Origin: Ashinkailepas kermadecensis
Lineage: Eukaryota; Arthropoda; Thecostraca; Neolepadidae
Direction of reading: 5' to 3'
Assembly (NCBI GenBank): GCA_034440615.1
Contig: JAOTOM010004870.1
Span: 1 to 64,000 of the forward strand
Length of the DNA: 64,000 bases
Positions 1-10,069 of the stretch are shown here, one piece after another. The notes beneath the pieces are model-generated. The model had not been told where the DNA came from and did not search any database. It was given only the letters and a program-made list of their open reading frames with translations. Every line of letters starts with the position of its first letter. The stretch's first letter is position 1. Position numbers and translations under genes: made by a program.

Positions 1-1080
1 CTGTTCTGCAGCAAAACCTGCTCATTGTGCCCTGTTTTTGCCCTAAAGATCTTCAAATCATCCGCAAATTTCAAACCTTACTGCTTTGGCCACATTCAAT
101 GCTATTCACATATATAATGAACAATAGTGGCCCCAGTACCGACCCCTGAGGGACTCCACTAAGAACATTTTGCCATGATGACTTTGTACCATTTAGCATC
201 ACTCTCTGCTGTCTATCTGAAAGCCACAACCCTATCCATTTTAGGATGCTACCTGCAATACCATGGACCTGAAGCTGCATCATTAACCGTTTATGGGGTA
301 CCTTGTCAAAGGTCTTACTAAAGTCAAGATATGCTACATCAACCTGATTTCCCTGATCAAATTGTTCTGTAGCAAAATTCAAAAAGTCCAAGAGATTTGT
401 GAGACACGATCGCCCTTTTCTAAACCCATGTTGAGTATCTTGAATCAATCTGTTTCCTTCCAGAAAACTAACTATTCTATCCTTGATAATTGATTCGAGT
501 ACCTTGCAGACTAGGGATGTCAGGCTTACTGGCCTATGGTTTTCAACTTTCCCTCTTTCTCCTTTCTTGAAAATAGGAACTACATTTGCCCTTTTCCAAT
601 CTGTTGGAATTTTTTTTGAGGGCGCAAATGACCCTTGAGTCACGCGCCCCTAAACTTCATCATCTCATCATCATCATTTTGTGAAACTGATCTACAAAAT
701 ATTATACTAAGTGGAATTGCCACTTCCTTTTCAGCTTCCCGCAATACCCGAGCATAAATTCCTCAGGTCCTGCTGCCTTGTTTGGCTTTATTTTTCTGAT
801 ATCATTGAACACAATATCACTATCAATGAAATCAACATCGTGTATCTGATCACCTGTCACTGAACTGTGGTTCACGTTTGGCAGATTAGTCATATCCTCC
901 ACTGTATACACTGATTTAAACCGCTTGCTCAGCTCCTCAACCATCTCACCATCCTCACTCAATATAGTCCCATTTACTTCCAGTGGACCAATTGTGCTTG
1001 AAACTTTACTTAGCTTGTAGAAACTAAAGAACTTTTTACTGTCCCCATTACAGTTCCTAGCCAAGTCCAATTATTTTGCT
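1..1080 (-). mobile_element. CR1-like LINE fragment (copy 1), reverse transcriptase
   Basis: Read on the minus strand, this encodes part of a non-LTR reverse transcriptase. Visible motifs in order are a linker ending IKPNKAAGP, VVPIFKKG, HRPVSLTS, QHGFRKGRSC, YLDFSKTFDKVPH, GVPQGSVLGP and, at the window edge, the catalytic FADD. The element runs off the left end. Two near-identical relatives lie at 14.8-18.2 kb, so the family moved fairly recently. The frame is broken at about 612-700 by a short inserted sequence and there is a deletion near 760. The similarity is to the CR1/Rex-type group; the exact clade is my inference. Confidence 0.9.
610..690. repeat. Insertion inside LINE copy 1 carrying the GGGCGC hairpin motif
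   Basis: The sister copy near 15.3 kb is continuous here (GGAATTT followed directly by CATTTTG). This copy holds about 65 extra bases containing a GGGCGC...GCGCCC stem and ending in a short (CAT)n run. It is probably the 3' tail of a small retroelement. The same hairpin recurs at 28.35, 37.35, 39.26 and, decayed, 61.21 kb. Confidence 0.55.
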
Positions 1081-1985
1081 CGCAAATAATGTGGATTCCT
1101 CTGTGATGTAATTATATTAGGTGTTTAATCATCAGAAGATAATCACATCTGAACATTATTGTCCATTATATATTTCCCCATCCAGAACCTATTTTGCTTG
1201 CTTCCATCATATTTTGTTGCATGAAGTGGTGAATGTTTGCTATCTGCATTGTCAAAAATGTTTTATTTCTTGTGTTCTTGATGTTATTTTAATTCTTTTG
1301 ATATTTTATGATGGAATAATGTTTCTTCAGATATGCATATTTCAACTTAAAATGCGTATCTCAAAACTTTCCATTCCCAGCCCTCTCCTAAAACAAAGTG
1401 CATTCAGACATCAAAATACACAAGAAAAATAGTGTTCACAAAACCATTTACTAGTCAGTTCTCTTGTATCTTTTCCTAGGTAGCATCTCAGCATTTAATG
1501 TGGAGGACAAGTATGCCACATCCAATGTTGAACATAATATACCAAGGTTTGTTGAATATTATTGGGTTATTTGGCATTGATCTTGATTTTGTATGCCAAG
1601 ATAATAATTTTGTGGAAGGTGTCATCTGTTCCCTTGTGATTCTTCCACCTAATGTTGGCCCCTGTTTCGTATGCAGCAGCTTATCCTATTTGGATACACT
1701 CGCTATTACAGGCTCAATTGATATTGGGCTTTCCTATTGCCAGCTATTCAAAAGTTAGGACAGCCAGCTTGGGAATGCCTCAGGATGCCAATACATATGT
1801 CATTTATCTACATAACTCCAGTTCACTACAACTGGTTGCATCCTTTTTTGTATTTTTGTTGCAGATAGGCCACCACCAGTTATTAGTAGACATAGCCCTA
1901 GGGGCACCTCAGCTAGGTAACAAGCTAGTAACACCAAGGAACTCCTGGGGCCACAAAGTGAAATATGTTATGAGGTGGAAAAGGG
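1081..1985. other. Non-coding block shared with 20.2-20.7 kb
   Basis: No gene is recognised. Stretches at about 1325-1430 and 1480-1660 align by eye with about 20230-20345 and 20390-20545 in the same order and strand. This appears to be the left part of the segmental duplication that also contains zinc-finger copies A and B. The short open frames here show no family motif. Confidence 0.5.
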
Positions 1986-1989
1986 ACAA

Positions 1990-2300
1990 GTTTGATCCAT
2001 GTACATACACATGCACAAGCACAAACCTGCATATGCACACATGAAACATGTACACCTACACATACTTCACATACATAGACACATATGCACTCGCACATCA
2101 TCTATACAAGTATACATACATACACATATACTAACATGCACATACATAAACGTACACACATGCATCCATACACATTTATGCACATACATATGCACACATC
2201 TGCATAGACACACCTGTACTTACATGCAATTAAGCATATAGATACATATGTATCATCACATATGCATATGCTTGCTGATCCAGCTTTACTCACACATACT
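1990..2300. repeat. Degenerate ACAT/CACATA-rich simple repeat
   Basis: The block consists of imperfect ACACAT, ATACAC and CATGCACA words. Open frames on both strands (repeated H/T/Y or C/V/Y residues) come from the repeat and are not genes. Confidence 0.85.
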
Positions 2301-2499
2301 TATCTATCCACCTACATATGATTAATCCTTTTTGTAGTGTGTAATTGATCAAGGTTAATTTTTGCTCACCAGTTAGTTTCTGATATAATGCAGTCGATGC
2401 ACCCTAAAGCCCAAATAACTAGTTTGTGATAATATCACAAACTATATTATAAAATAATATCACAAACTTATATATTATATAAGTGAATGAAATAAGCTC

Positions 2500-3160
2500 T
2501 GATAACTTTTTGATATCTTTATTAATAGGTACATGATTACAGGAAGGCAATTTTGTACCAATAATACTATTCCAAGTTCTTGGTGCTATAAATGGTATGG
2601 AGTGAAGTCTATAGGATTTCTATGAAAAAGGTACATGGAAATGATCAACATGCCTTAAATTACTTGGTAATGAATATTGGAACATATTCCAATATTCATT
2701 ATAGTAATTGGTGATGTTTGATTAAAAAATATGTTGAAGTAGTAATATGTTCTGTTCCTGCACAATATGAGGGAGCTTCAGAATGTTATATTTGACAAAC
2801 AATTAATTTGTAGGGTATGCATAGTGCTGATTATCTATGATTCTTAATGCCATTTTTTGTATTTTAACGATTATGTCTAATTGTGTTGAAAAATTGTTTC
2901 CCCATATTAATGCAGAATAATTTAGATAGGGAAGAATTAAAGTATTATATCAATATTTCAATTCATGAATTGTGATAAGGTATTTTACTCTTCCCATTAT
3001 TCTTAGATTTCTGCTAGTTTTTGCAGCAATATATGGTATGTGATACCTCCATGTTAATTTTTCACCTATTACACCACGATATGTGATTTGCTGTTTCCTG
3101 TGAACCTTTTGAGAATTCATGGCCATGGTGAAGTAAACACTCGGTATACTGGAATAAATT
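2500..3160 (-). mobile_element. LINE relic, reverse transcriptase thumb region
   Basis: On the minus strand the translation reads GEKLTWRYHIPYIAAKTSRN, then ILPYLNYSALIWGNN, then IQKMALRI and LFVKYNILKLP. This is the classic post-RT thumb pattern of LINE proteins (W..HI, K.sr, L..PyLnY...WG, lQKkA.R). It is interrupted by at least one stop. It could belong with the endonuclease fragment at 5.3-6.0 kb, but the RT core between them is missing. Confidence 0.7.
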
Positions 3161-3235
3161 TAGTACTTTGTTTTTTTTAACATTCAGCAGTGGCGTCGCC
3201 GCGATAAAAAAAAACTTCCGGGGGGGGCAATGTTC

Positions 3236-3301
3236 AAAGGGGGCCTCCTGCTCCCCGAAAGGGGGCCTCCTGCTCCCCAAAAGGGGGCCTCCACTGTGAC
3301 A
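3236..3301. repeat. 22-bp tandem repeat, three units
   Basis: Three consecutive copies of a unit of the form AAAGGGGGCCTCCTGCTCCC(N)2. It lies next to a CAGTGGCG word at 3188 followed by a G-run, which resembles the end of a hAT-type element, but I could not find a matching second terminus. Confidence 0.6.
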
Positions 3302-3649
3302 GGGCTTCCTAGTTCCTATCGTTTTTTAGGCTCTTGGTATGGTCTCAGAATGGGAAACATGATTTCATATTGATGCCTTGTTTACTCTTGGCATGGTGCA
3401 TCATGTACGCAAAACGAAATAGCAATAATCTTCTTTTTATTTCGCTAAGAACTGAGTCATACCAAGGTATAAATCAGTAATATGTGCATAAATATCTAAG
3501 TGCCAAAACAAACCAATGTCTTAATGCTTCTCGACCAGAAGAATCTTCCCGCTGGCATCTAGATTGCAGCGAGCTGGCGGGACTGGTGCTGAGCATATCT
3601 TAAAGATATCTCTCATTGATCAACCCACTTCTATGTCTATCAAGTCTAA

Positions 3650-4333
3650 TGGACTGTTCACACCTAGCGTAGTCTCGACGCAAAAAAGCCAGCGCAATGA
3701 CTGACTAGGCGTAATCCCGACGCACTGGGCGTAATATCGACGCGTTGACAGACCAGTGCAGCGGCATCGCCTAGATGCGAGTACGCCAGCGATCAACCGA
3801 CATTGACAATTTTGGAATTGCTTAAAACACAAATTGTCATACCCAGTTAATGGTGTGCTCAAAAATGTAGTATCAGTGTTCTATATAAATATAAGCTTTG
3901 GTTGAACTTGCATCATACCTATTTCCGGTATCGAAAGAAGCTTTTCAACGCAAAGTATGTAAATACCTGCCATCCTTTCATCTCACCTGTTCTTGGCTTG
4001 CTTGCATCTTCCGAGAGAGACATGTTGCAACTTTACAAGCTGAAAAAACCGCAGCCGATGTGGCACCAATCCGTCGAAGATCAGCAAATATGGCGACCGC
4101 AGTTTATCCCGAGCAGTCTGTCGACCTTGCGTCAAGGCCGCTGGTGCGCCGAGCGGAAAAAGTTGAGAAAATCCAACATTCTCCGCTCGGAAATCGCCAG
4201 CGTTTTGTAGGACTCGGCAGACAGCTGACGCAAGGCCGGCGCAATTGCAGAATTGGCGGACTCATTGGGTCCCATGCTAGCTTTGCGTCGATTCCGACAG
4301 TGCGTCGAGATTACGCTAGGTGTGAACAGTCCA
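3650..4333. mobile_element. PIF/Harbinger-type MITE
   Basis: The ends are inverted copies: TGGACTGTTCACACCTAGCG at the left and its reverse complement at the right. They are flanked by TAA at 3647-3649 and at 4334-4336. A 3-bp TAA/TWA duplication with such termini is typical of PIF/Harbinger elements. Just inside the left terminus a GCGTA...CGACGC word is repeated three times, as expected of subterminal transposase-binding repeats. No transposase is encoded. The open frames across it (for example 3898-4350) lack recognisable domains. Confidence 0.75.
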
Positions 4334-4339
4334 TAACTG

Positions 4340-5036
4340 AATTAACTTAGATTCATCACTACTGTTCATCAGTCATTCCCATCAGATTGATGTCGTAAGC
4401 AAGCTTAAACGATAATGTCTTAGTCCTAGGACGACAATTTCGCGAAGGTGACAACGAGAAGTTGATTGAGTTGGTTTTATTATCGCCATCTTAGGGATTC
4501 ATTTATTTTTATAACATTTGGTGCTGGCTGCAAGGCACCGGGCACACAAGCTAAAATAATAAATTAAATCCTCAGTGAATATATTCATGACAAGAACAAG
4601 CATTGAACAACAATGGATACATGACAATGCAATGTAATGTAACAATGTAATGTAACCATGGCAATGCATAAATAACGCAAAACCTTCAAATTCCTCGCCG
4701 CCACGCCTGTGGTTTTCGCTGTGCTGTACAGTTTTGTAAATGCTTCAGGATGCACAATCGTCGTTGCGCAGTCGACGTCGATTTGCTTCAGGATAATTTT
4801 GTAAGTCAGTAGAGAGTTTTTTGTACTAATGCCATCAGCACCCTCCTCCAACAGAGTTCAGTGACTTTAGAATTGTTTCAACTTGGATTTCATTGGTGTC
4901 TTGCTCCCAAATAGCATAGTCATGCCCTGCAATGTATTCAATTGGATCTTTGTTAGAAACAGAAGTAAAGAAAATATACGACCTTCAATATACCAGGAGG
5001 TGCTGAGTTGACATCAAAAGTAACGATAAAGATTAT
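4340..5036. other. Unassigned AT-rich interval
   Basis: I see no gene. A short AATGTAATGT-type repeat lies around 4615-4660. The open frames here are short and without motifs. Confidence 0.4.
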
Positions 5037-5085
5037 ACTGTATTGCTCAACGCTTCGGCCAGGGGCCATCGTCAGGAGTGATGAA
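5036..5085 (-). ncRNA. Hammerhead-ribozyme-like motif, one base off the core
   Basis: Minus strand: CTGACGA (5069-5075) matches the hammerhead core CUGANGA. It is followed by a perfect stem TGGCC-CCT-GGCC(A/G) and then GAAGC where the core requires GAAA. Such motifs occur in Penelope-like elements and retrozymes. The single core change suggests an inactive copy. Confidence 0.45.
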
Positions 5086-5299
5086 AAAACCATCAAACTT
5101 AAACAAATTGAGAACAAAAAGCATGCGGGATAAAAGCGTGCAAAAAGACACGTGGAATCCAGAAGAGCCTCTTCAGTGGTGCAGGCACTCACAAAAACTC
5201 CAAACCAGAAAATGATCCAAAAGGTCTTCTATCAGTATACCTGATGAAGAAATGCATGAAAAATCATTTACAAAGATATTGTTCAATAAGGAACAAGTA

Positions 5300-5975
5300 G
5301 TATGTTGTACCCGAGTAGCATTTGTGATTGTGGGCAGAAAACTATATCACAATAGTTGGTTTGAGAATCTCTCCATATTTCTGTCATTTTGTATATTTTG
5401 AAGATTGTAGTTGAAATCTCCTGTTATAATTGTGAGTTTCCTCCCATTCTCTATCATTTGTAGCCATTTTCAGTGCGTTCAAGAAAATTATTGTGGGGGA
5501 AAGTTGGGGGATGATAAATCTGGCAAATGATTATTGATCTAGTACTATTTTGAGACTCAAGTTTGATTTCAACAGCAGCAGCTTCATCAAGTTGATCTAC
5601 AATATCTTTTCTTTCTCTTGATTCCAAACTATTGTGAATGTAAATTGCAGACTGCCTTCTCCCTGCCTTTGACTTGCTGCATACATTTTGTATGCTCCCT
5701 AAAACTCAAATAATCAACCATACATGTTGTAATTGCTCATTTTGAAGAACTTTTCTGTATCTTTGCTAAGCCATGTTTCTGATAAACATACTGCTGACCA
5801 GTTGATTCCTGTTGTAGCTAAAAAGTTGTATAAGTCATCAAATTTATTCTTCATAGACCTAACATTTAAGTGTATTATGGAAAACCCCCTGTGCACATCT
5901 GCTCTAAGTGTGCTTGGAAGTACATAATCACATTGTCTCAGGGTGTTTTCACATTCAGAAAATTCATCTTCCAAT
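5300..5975 (-). mobile_element. LINE relic, endonuclease domain
   Basis: The minus-strand translation from 5974 contains IIHLNVRSMKNKFDDL and AVCLSETWL, the start of an APE-type endonuclease. Further along lie an AIYIH-like strand and, after frameshifts, ITGDFNYNLQ (the GDFN catalytic motif). It is broken and unlinked to an RT core. The fragment looks L2/CR1-like. Confidence 0.7.
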
Positions 5976-6734
5976 CCATGTTTTAAATAGTTCAGAAAAC
6001 TGGCCTGCCCTTGCTATATGTCTCCGCTCAATGTAATATTTATTGAATCAATTTATTGGCACACATGAATACCTTACCTGGACTTTCGTTTTATGTTTCA
6101 CCTAAATAACCTAGTTCCGATACCAGTATATTTTACCAGTGATGGACATCTGAGCCTATTCAGATCGTTATGCCTATGTTTATTTTTATTTTGAAGCGAT
6201 CTTATCTCAAGATCACTACCTGGTCGTCCTCTGTTTCACTGCGGTTGTAACATGTTCTGTCGGTGACATGTCCTCGTACTGCTGACTCCCTCCCACGCTG
6301 TTTTGAAATATTCTTCAGAGAAATGCGCCTTTCCAATATGAAGCAGAGTGTCCACCTAATTTATCTTGTTCAGTTATAATGAGCATAGGTCAAGAGTTCT
6401 ACTACCATGACTTGTGCCAAGGTCGGAAACTGAACGATGTTAGATTACATCACGGATCACTTAATGATTTGTTTCATCATCATGTATGTAGCTTGGTGTC
6501 GAGGTTAATATTTCTGTAGTAAGGACACATACAAATACACAAATAATATTGCCACCCTCTCCACCTTCGTGGCTAGTGCTATTGCATTTCATGTGGTAAT
6601 CTTGAAGAAGCTGTGAACACTGAACAATGATGAACTCATTCCCACGTAATAAACCATTAGGCCGTGAGCAGTGGCTTAGCCTGGCTGTACATCGCTACAC
6701 AATCTGACTAACTGGGAACTTTCTATATCTCCAG
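5976..6734 (+). other. Upstream region and 5' intron of zinc-finger copy A
   Basis: From about 6490 to 6734 the sequence aligns with about 21045-21286 upstream of copy B. Both end in a pyrimidine-rich acceptor (CTTTCTATATCTCCAG here, CTTTCTCTCCACAG there) directly before the start-codon exon. A non-coding first exon must therefore lie further left; I could not place it. Confidence 0.5.
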
Positions 6735-6925
6735 TGACATCCATATTATACAAGCTAACCATGGAAATGGATCCATTACGGCTACCATCTATGTCGCCTA
6801 CTGTTAAGCTGGAGTTCGATGATGCCGCACCAGATGGCGATGGGGACGCGGCGACCCGGCCAGGATGTAATTGGTCCACTTTTCAACGCCTCTGTCTGAA
6901 CGTCAAGCGCGGCGACGATGAAATG
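6735..6925 (+). CDS. C2H2 zinc-finger protein copy A, exon with start codon
   Basis: The ATG at 6761 (context AACCATGG) opens a 55-codon frame beginning MEMDPLRLPSMSP and ending RGDDEM. The exon follows an acceptor at 6734 and ends at the donor GTGAGC at 6926, in phase 0. The N-terminal segment is acidic and proline-containing and matches no effector domain I know (not KRAB, BTB or ZAD). The best support is the paralogous exon at 21287-21470, which keeps the acceptor, the start codon and the donor. Joined to the exons at 7488, 9074 and 10070 it gives a 600-aa protein. Confidence 0.7.
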
Positions 6926-7487
6926 GTGAGCTGCGGCCCATGAAGCTCACATGTCGTTTTCAAGCGCAATCAGAAGCAACGCTGGATGGTGATTTGCGAA
7001 CATTCATGTACATGGCTCAAGTGAAATATTCACCTGAATTGTTTCCACTTGTTGATGAAGCCTGGTCCTCTTGTGTACCTCAATATTTGTATTATCTGCA
7101 TGAGAACGACATGTGTGTCGTTTTTTATCCGTCTCCCCCGTCACATCTTCAAGAGAGGCACACATGAATACTCGGTCAGCCGTTGCATGATGTGACGTAT
7201 AACGTGTAGGCAGGGGTGCAATCTATGTATTCCGGAAGTGGGTGTCACTGCAGATGACCCTTAGGTGGAGAAAATCTTGTTCGTAGTCGGATTAGTGTGC
7301 AATTCCTTACTCGGGAGATGTACAAGGTGCGCTGCTGGTTGTACATTCGTAATACCAGCTTGGTTGCCGTTTAGGGTGCAATACAGAATAGGAATATGAT
7401 GGAATTAAGTACCGTTGGTGGGTTTCGACCAATACCCTGACAACCGCCACCACTCTGCACGGTCCCGCCAACCTTTTTCACATGCAG

Positions 7488-7621
7488 GATGGGCCGACTC
7501 CTGTCGCCATTGCGATCGATCCTTTGGCGCCTGTGGGCGGGCCGATGGATGACTTCGCCTCCATTGTTCCGCCATCTCCGCCGCACGACTTCCCTGGCTT
7601 CTCACCTGAAGCTATACGGGG
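7488..7621 (+). CDS. C2H2 zinc-finger protein copy A, exon 2
   Basis: The acceptor is CTTTTTCACATGCAG and the donor GTAAGC. The exon is 134 nt, entered in phase 0 and left in phase 2. It encodes DGPTPVAIAIDPLAPVGGPM and ends PPSPPHDFPGFSPEAIR, a low-complexity linker rich in Pro and Asp. The copy B equivalent (22804-22937) has exactly the same length, the same splice sites and an open frame with mostly conservative changes, which argues for coding constraint after duplication. A truncated third copy lies at 7870-7955. Confidence 0.7.
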
Positions 7622-7869
7622 GTAAGCAGTCTTCTTTAGCTTGGGATTCCTGTTTACGTGCTACGCCGGCTAGGGACATATAAGCTTCATGGCAGCTTCT
7701 TCCGTGTCGTCTTGTCACCTGTATTCTATTAGCACTCATCATTTGAGGAGCGACATGGGTCGTGCAAAGATTAATCCGTATATCGGTATTGCAACCTGTT
7801 GCTTGTTTAACTATGCCCAATGTTGTGGGCTTGGTTCTTAGATATATTCTCTTTTGTCTGATTGTAAAT

Positions 7870-7955
7870 GTGGATTACATTGAAGATCTCGCCTCCATTT
7901 GTCCGATGTCCCCGCCATACGACATCCCCGGCTTCACACCTGGTGCGTCACGCAG
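7870..7955 (+). pseudogene. Partial duplicate of zinc-finger exon 2
   Basis: This segment encodes IEDLASICPMSPPYDIPGFT followed by a GT donor (CGCAG/GTATGC), clearly related to the 3' half of exon 2. The first half is replaced by unrelated AT-rich sequence and no acceptor was found. It is probably a non-functional exon remnant; use as an alternative exon cannot be excluded. Confidence 0.5.
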
Positions 7956-8335
7956 GTATGCAACGTTCTTTGGTCGCGGGCTCTTTTTGATGCACCACGC
8001 CGTCTACGGACGTGCAAGCTCTGTGCCCGCCTGTTGTTCCGTTCCGTTTTTCCAGTTGTGCTTGATGCATTTCCATGCATCAGTTGTAGGAGCTCCATAA
8101 GCCCTGCAAAGTGCGTGCCAACTGCCGGTTTGGTAAGCGGTTGTTCGTTTAGCTGCATCCAATGTGGGTGCGGTTAGAGTATCGGTCAGCGTTCTACTAC
8201 CTGAGTATCTCTGTGTGTCTTCTTAGTCCTGTTGGTCAAGGTTTGAATGCCAACACCAATTCTTCGACATCCCAGCTGAAATTAGCCAACCGCTGGAGGT
8301 GCGCTCTTAGTAAAAGCAATTTTAAGCTCGGGAGT

Positions 8336-8500
8336 AGGGGACGAGTGGTCTAGGGGTAAGATACTCGTCTCACAATCGAAATATTGTGGGTTCGAGGCTC
8401 ATCTGTCGCTACTCTTCGCCCGCGACCAATCGGCGTGAGATATTGGCGACGCTACATGACTGAACAGTCGACGTGTCGTAAAACCAATAGCCAACCAACT
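8336..8500 (+). mobile_element. tRNA-derived SINE (family 1), full length with target duplication
   Basis: The 165-bp body starts with a tRNA-like head. It holds an A box (TGGTCTAGGGG) and a B box (GGTTCGAGGC), followed by a tail containing CGCGACCAATCGGCGTGAGA. It is flanked by exact 12-bp duplications AAGCTCGGGAGT at 8324-8335 and 8501-8512. The paralogous position in the second segment (about 23310) reads TTTTAAGCTCCGATG without the element, so the insertion is younger than the segmental duplication. The anticodon-loop position reads CAC, suggesting a valine-like ancestor (inference). Confidence 0.9.
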
Positions 8501-9073
8501 AAGCTCGGGAGTGGAAGGAAATCCTACCTTTAATGCCAGCCGTCGTGCCAGAATTATGTGGTGGTTTCAGAGCTATCCTCGCACCATCAGCAGGCTAACG
8601 TCTGTGTAGCCCACGTGAGCAGCGGTCGAGCGGTTCCGGGTCGAGGCGTGGAGGCATTGTAACGGGGAGGAGAACATCGAAACCATCATTATTGCCAGAT
8701 ATTCGTGACGTCAACCCTTTACATTTCGCCTGGTTTCTTACCACTCGACCTGCCCTTGAGCGGAGGCGTCACTTCGTGAATGATTCTATATTGTTCAGGA
8801 AGTGTGCATGATCGGTCGACCACCAATAAAATCAGTACGGTCCAATGGTAACTCATTACATATGAAGGCTTCCCTATCTCGATACTTGTTAAGTCATCCC
8901 AACTGACTTGGGTTCGTATTTGTGTGCTCGATCCAGTACGTTATGAACGCTGTATTACAGATGCAGTAAATTCGCCCCGGCGGCTTAACAGCCAGCTGTT
9001 CCGTGGTAAATATGCACCACAGATCACCTGCGTGTATTTTGACGCTGACCCACGGATATGCGCTCGTCTTCAG

Positions 9074-9123
9074 AGGTACCAGTAAATTGGCCAGACTTCA
9101 ACAACAGCAGACGACCATGATCG
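9074..9123 (+). CDS. C2H2 zinc-finger protein copy A, exon 3 (50 nt microexon)
   Basis: The acceptor is CTCGTCTTCAG and the donor GTGAGT. The exon begins with 1 nt completing the phase-2 codon of exon 2, encodes GTSKLARLQQQQTTMI, and ends in phase 1, as the finger exon requires. The copy B exon (24166-24215) is also 50 nt with the same boundaries (SASTLATLEQQLRTIV). Both have a short Leu/Gln-rich helix-like sequence. It is too short for ordinary ORF finding; phase agreement and paralogue conservation are the evidence. Confidence 0.7.
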
Positions 9124-9414
9124 GTGAGTCCTGACATGCGTGTCTGATGAGACACGATGTCTTACTAGACAGGTTCATCAGCAAAGGTTGTCTCGTCACG
9201 AGTGTAATGCTGGATCACCGATTGTGATTCACTGATCACTGATCAGCAGTGATGCAGCGACTGTGTTCGCAAGAGTATGATTTAAGGTAACCACGTCCAC
9301 ATAAGCTCATAGATTTCGGTTAACGGTGATGATACACGTCATTCAATCTTTCTTCAATTATTCAGTTATGTGATTGTTGTTTTTTCAGATAAAATTCCTA
9401 CACTCCGAACCCGG

Positions 9415-9565
9415 AAGTATAATATATAGTATACTATAGTGTATTATATAGTATAATATAGTATAGTATAATATAGTCTAGTATAATATATTGTATTATA
9501 ATATAGTGTAATATAATATAGTGTAGTATAATATAGTATAGTATATGGCATAATATATAATAAAG
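9415..9565. repeat. TATAG/TATAATATAG simple repeat
   Basis: Imperfect repeats of TATAGTATA and TAATATAG. They interrupt the paralogous intron sequence beginning CACTCCGAACC, which is uninterrupted in copies B (29108) and E (about 63080, minus). Confidence 0.85.
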
Positions 9566-9589
9566 CACAACATAATAGCACAGGACACC

Positions 9590-9812
9590 GTTTGCTTAGA
9601 GCCGTGGTGCTCCCTTCCTGGATGTGTACATCAATTACAGTGGCCTTACGGGTTGTGCCCATTGCACACCCGACGCACGTGTCGGCTCACCGGGCGGTAC
9701 GGCTGCTGCGTCTGACATGCCGCCTCATCTTTGCCGAGAGTTTACCTGAACAGTGGAAACACTGCCTCGTGGTGCCGATTCGGAAATGGTGTGACAAGCA
9801 GGCCAGCTAATT
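9590..9812 (+). other. Conserved intronic block with RT-like reading frame
   Basis: An open frame ends VVPIRKWCDKQAS and a stop. The equivalents at 29145-29363 and at 62850-63100 (minus) keep the same frame (for example RLILPESLLEQWTHFPVVPI). The pattern lP.s...W....VVPI.K resembles a LINE reverse transcriptase segment, so I take it as an old LINE fossil duplicated with the zinc-finger gene. It is not in phase with the gene exons. Confidence 0.5.
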
Positions 9813-10069
9813 GGGGTCCGTGTATTACACTATGCGACATAGCAAGGCTATTGATAAGTTGCTGCACGGTTATTTAGATGCTTAGCAAATCCTTTTTTTT
9901 AGCGAGAGTAAACTGTGTTCCGATTCGTGACTTGTCCGGTCGATACTTCAAAAGCAGAGTATTTGCTACTTCAGTGCAGGTAATGTGATGTACGTTGTGC
10001 TGCTCCAACTCAAGGCTTCGTGTGCCCTGTCAAAGGATAGCATGCTCATAAATCGCTCTTATGTTTCAG

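Noticed and set aside
1121..1758. Plus-strand frames of 86-103 codons
   Set aside because: AT-rich with no motif; the corresponding paralogous sequence near 20.3 kb does not keep the frames.
3898..4350. 150-codon plus-strand frame
   Set aside because: Lies across the PIF/Harbinger-type MITE, which carries its termini; no domain.
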